Shown here: in pieces, positions 5,848 to 7,639 of the stretch
How positions within the stretch are numbered: the stretch's first letter is position 1
Layout of the letters: each line of letters begins with the position of its first letter
NCBI GenBank assembly: GCA_030672605.1
Contig: DAOVGE010000154.1
Span: forward strand, 1-7,639
DNA length: 7,639 nt
Direction: 5' to 3'
Source: Methanosarcinales archaeon
GTDB taxonomy: Archaea; Halobacteriota; Methanosarcinia; Methanosarcinales; Methanogasteraceae
Made by a program: the position numbers and the translations under genes
The notes under the pieces: model-generated
Told to the model about the DNA's origin: nothing
Seen by the model: only the letters and a program-made list of their open reading frames with translations
The model's database searches: none

Positions 5848-7122
5848 TTAGCACCCGCAGTTCAGCGGATATTCTGTCGAATTGTCGATATGTCCCATCA
5901 AGAGCCGCACATCAAGGATGTTAATGTGTCCGTTGCCATCGATATCGCCGATGCAAGCAGGGACCTGCGTGCCTGTGACGACACACTCTATCAGGCGCAG
6001 GAGGTCAACCGTGTCGATATTGCCATCGCCAGTTATGTCGCCGCATATCGGCATGACTAGCGGTAGATAATCGTGATTCGAGCCTCCTGAAATGCTGTAT
6101 GGTTCAGCGCCAAACCCATCGCCGTCGCCGTCAGTTCCAGTGTAGTCACTCCAGTAGTTGCCACCGATCTCGGGACTGCCCACGATGTTTGGTCCGGTGG
6201 CGGGCGTGGTGTTCCAGACGTTGGAGTCGTCGTCGTGAGCGTTCTGGGCGTTTGCGAAGTAGTTGTTGTAGATCAGGTTGTTGTTGCTCACATTGTACAG
6301 GCGAATGCCGTAGCCGCTGTTATTGGTCACTCGGTTAGCTGTGATCGTGTTGTCGTTCGAAGACCATAGGAGGATGCCGGCATTACCATCATTCGAATTT
6401 ACCGTATTGTTACTGAGCGTGTTGCAATCGCTCGAATAAATCAGGAGTATTCCACAGTATCCACTGTTCGAATTTACCGTATTATTTATGAGGGTATTAT
6501 AATTGCTTGAGTAACTCATGGAAATACCAGCGTAGTCACCTTCGGACGCGATGTTATCTCTGAGTGTGTTGTTGCTTGAGAAATCCACGAGGTTGATACC
6601 ATACTGGGCGTTTGAAGTCGCTCTGTTGCCTGTGAGATTGTTATCACTCGAAAACCCCAGGTAGATTCCATAATCACCATCAGACACGATATTGTCCGTG
6701 AGTGTATTGCGGTCTGAAGATGAGATAAAAATGTTTACGAAATTACCCGATATAACATTGTTTGCTATTGTGCTGCTGTTTGAATTATATATGTATATGC
6801 CGGCGTTCGGGGATGATGTTGCCCCGGTTATCGTGAATCCTGAGATGTTCACGTAATCCGCAGTCACGCTGAAGACGTTAATGTCCGGATCATTTGCATG
6901 CACCGTCACCACGCCCGCACCAGCGCCCTGAAGCGTGAGCGTCTTGTTTACATTCACGTTCTCGGTGTATGTTCCGGCATGTACATAGATCATGTCGCCG
7001 GTGGTTGCGCTGTTGATTGCTGCCTGTATCGATTCACCTGAATTGACGTGCCAGTCTGCTGCACCGGCGGTTCCGGCGAATGTTGTGAGGGTGAGTATCG
7101 CTGTTATGATATATTGCTTCAT
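5848..7122 (-). CDS. NosD-like beta-helix protein with dockerin
   Basis: This 424-residue protein has a signal peptide at residues 1-22 (MKQYIITAILTLTTFAG, cleavage near GAA-D). It then opens in the pectin-lyase-like way: SIQAAINSATTGDMIYVHAGTY followed by KTLTLQGAG. Residues about 90-295 are about eight PbH1 coils with repeating NTL-x-(D/N)N and YGI-x-L motifs. The tail contains GPNIVGSPEIGGNYWSDY and a Ca-site-like DGDGDGFG. A YLPLVMP linker joins the dockerin at 359-424, with loops DITGDGNIDTVD and DIDGNGHINILD, ending NCGC. It is a close paralog of the next beta-helix gene in its signal peptide, tail and dockerin, but has fewer coils and lacks the Cys-rich cap. GGAG lies 8 nt before the ATG, and the gap to the upstream gene is 15 nt. 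It probably acts as a surface glycan-binding or lyase-like protein; no catalytic residues could be assigned. Confidence 0.93.
   Translation of the reverse strand: MKQYIITAILTLTTFAGTAGAADWHVNSGESIQAAINSATTGDMIYVHAGTYTENVNVNKTLTLQGAGAGVVTVHANDPDINVFSVTADYVNISGFTITGATSSPNAGIYIYNSNSSTIANNVISGNFVNIFISSSDRNTLTDNIVSDGDYGIYLGFSSDNNLTGNRATSNAQYGINLVDFSSNNTLRDNIASEGDYAGISMSYSSNYNTLINNTVNSNSGYCGILLIYSSDCNTLSNNTVNSNDGNAGILLWSSNDNTITANRVTNNSGYGIRLYNVSNNNLIYNNYFANAQNAHDDDSNVWNTTPATGPNIVGSPEIGGNYWSDYTGTDGDGDGFGAEPYSISGGSNHDYLPLVMPICGDITGDGNIDTVDLLRLIECVVTGTQVPACIGDIDGNGHINILDVRLLMGHIDNSTEYPLNCGC
5894..5922 (-). repeat. 29-nt identical dockerin segment, copy 2
   Basis: Identical to 4387-4415. The surrounding dockerin and GGNYWSDY-tail DNA of the two genes is also clearly alignable, whereas their helix cores are much less so. 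Confidence 0.8.
6392..6483 (-). repeat. Beta-helix coil repeat with 17-nt identical cores
   Basis: TTCGAATTTACCGTATT occurs at 6392-6408 and 6467-6483, exactly 75 nt (25 codons) apart. It encodes NTVNSN in adjacent coils, which also share GILL and SSD/CNTLSNN-type residues. This suggests a recent single-coil duplication within the helix. Confidence 0.7.
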
Positions 7123-7137
7123 GCTTTGTTCTCCGGT

Positions 7138-7638
7138 TTAGCACGGACAATTCATCGAGTATCCTGCTCTGTCCGCGATGTAGCCCATCAGCATCCGCAC
7201 ATCGAGTATGTTGATGCATCCATTGCCATCAATATCACCGACGCACTCCTGGGCGAGCGGGTTGCCCGCGGGGTTGACGCAGTGTTTCAGTAGCAGCACG
7301 AGGTCATCCGTGTTGACCGCACCATCATCAGTGACGTCGCCGCAGATCGGTTGCTCTGGCTGACTAGTGTCCCCGCCGTCCCAGCCTGCGAGGCGTGCCA
7401 TCATCCACCAGAAGGCTTTACCTTTCTGCTGGCAGTTCAGGCAGCGCGAATGAGCGCAGGAACACGATGCACATTCGCCCGGGTGTGCGGCACACCACTC
7501 GTCAGCCCAGTTGCCACCATTGTAGCTGCAGTCATCATTTGCATAAAGCTCCATGAAATTCGTATCACCCTCCGGATCGTAACTTTCGATATCTGCAAAG
7601 TCGAACAGCACCCTATCACCTGTTGAACAATGTGTCCG
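7138..7638 (-). CDS. Dockerin protein with VLFDFADIESYDP domain, 5' end off window
   Basis: The reading frame is open to the right edge, so only the last 166 residues are seen. A GTG at 7611 could be read as a start, but it is the Val of DRVLFDFADIE and the frame continues upstream without a stop, so the gene is treated as 5'-partial. Residues 9-88 (DRVLFDFADIESYDPEG, NWADEWCAAHP, CAHSRCLNCQQKG, AFWWMMARLAGWDG) match a segment I recall from the C-terminal part of secreted proteins in archaea and bacteria, some with SGNH-hydrolase-like or Fn3 parts. The activity is uncertain. After a short GDTSQPEQP linker the dockerin covers 98-166, with loops DVTDDGAVNTDD and DIDGNGCINILD, ending MNCPC. It is the most upstream visible gene of the array. 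Confidence 0.85.
   Translation of the reverse strand, partial: RTHCSTGDRVLFDFADIESYDPEGDTNFMELYANDDCSYNGGNWADEWCAAHPGECASCSCAHSRCLNCQQKGKAFWWMMARLAGWDGGDTSQPEQPICGDVTDDGAVNTDDLVLLLKHCVNPAGNPLAQECVGDIDGNGCINILDVRMLMGYIADRAGYSMNCPC
7169..7193 (-). repeat. 25-nt identical dockerin segment, second subtype, copy 2
   Basis: Identical to 898-922 although the two genes are about 6 kb apart with three other dockerin genes between them. The shared part encodes LMGYIADR. Confidence 0.8.
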
Positions 7639-7639
7639 G

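Noticed and set aside
6350..6760. Repeated motifs as a CRISPR array
   Set aside because: The repeats are protein-coding beta-helix coils in one frame with diverged copies, not identical direct repeats with unrelated spacers.
5848..7122. Beta-helix genes as nitrous-oxide reductase accessory NosD
   Set aside because: The NosD-like resemblance is only in the PbH1 repeats and tail. There is no nosZ, nosF or nosY nearby and the proteins carry dockerins.
7609..7611. GTG at 7611 as a true start
   Set aside because: It codes for Val within the conserved-looking DRVLFDFADIE segment, the frame continues to the edge without a stop, and no ribosome site precedes it.
399..7626. Many plus-strand open frames of 60-153 codons
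   Set aside because: They lie opposite or across the minus-strand genes, are rich in His, Arg, Pro and Cys, lack clear ribosome sites, and show no recognisable domain. They are shadows of the real genes.

Overview
All convincing genes in this window lie on the minus strand and run head to tail, so transcription goes from the right edge to the left edge. Most encode secreted proteins built the same way: a short N-terminal signal peptide, a variable extracellular module (right-handed beta-helix, jelly-roll plus Fn3-like, or an unrecognised module) and a C-terminal type I-like dockerin of about 67 residues with two EF-hand-like calcium loops. Five dockerins are visible. A sixth gene is cut by the left edge before any C-terminal module would appear. 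No cohesin, rRNA, tRNA, CRISPR array or transposase is visible.

The organism is most likely a euryarchaeon of the methanogen/anaerobic methane-oxidiser type. This is inferred from NosD-like PbH1 beta-helix proteins ending in the GGNYWSDY motif, the Cys-framed dockerins, many N-x-S/T sequons, and Shine-Dalgarno-led operons. The species cannot be read from the sequence.

Layout in transcription order: (1) 7638-7138, the 3' end of a dockerin protein with a VLFDFADIESYDP domain; (2) 7122-5848, a NosD-like beta-helix with dockerin; (3) 5831-4332, a longer NosD-like beta-helix with dockerin; (4) 4335-4259, a probable relic signal peptide of a lost gene; (5) 4331-4138, the only sizeable gap, with a hairpin, a smaller inverted repeat and weak TATA-like sites; (6) 4137-3931, a 68-residue non-secreted protein with an exact AGGAGGT Shine-Dalgarno; (7) 3931-2117, a 604-residue secreted protein with a divergent dockerin; (8) 2120-867, a jelly-roll/Fn3/dockerin protein; (9) 845-1, a secreted protein with a TIG-like start and a concanavalin-like module, running off the window.

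Gene spacing is tight: 15, 16 and 21 nt gaps, one TGATG overlap and one ATGA overlap. A second ATGA follows gene (3) but now opens only a dead frame. The set looks like a surface or extracellular dockerin-borne complement, probably for binding or degrading glycans or proteins and docked to a cohesin scaffold encoded elsewhere. The conserved 3' dockerin - Shine-Dalgarno - signal-peptide junctions, with unrelated modules between them, suggest growth by duplication and module exchange. The small gene plus gene (7) look like a later insertion that cost the array one member.
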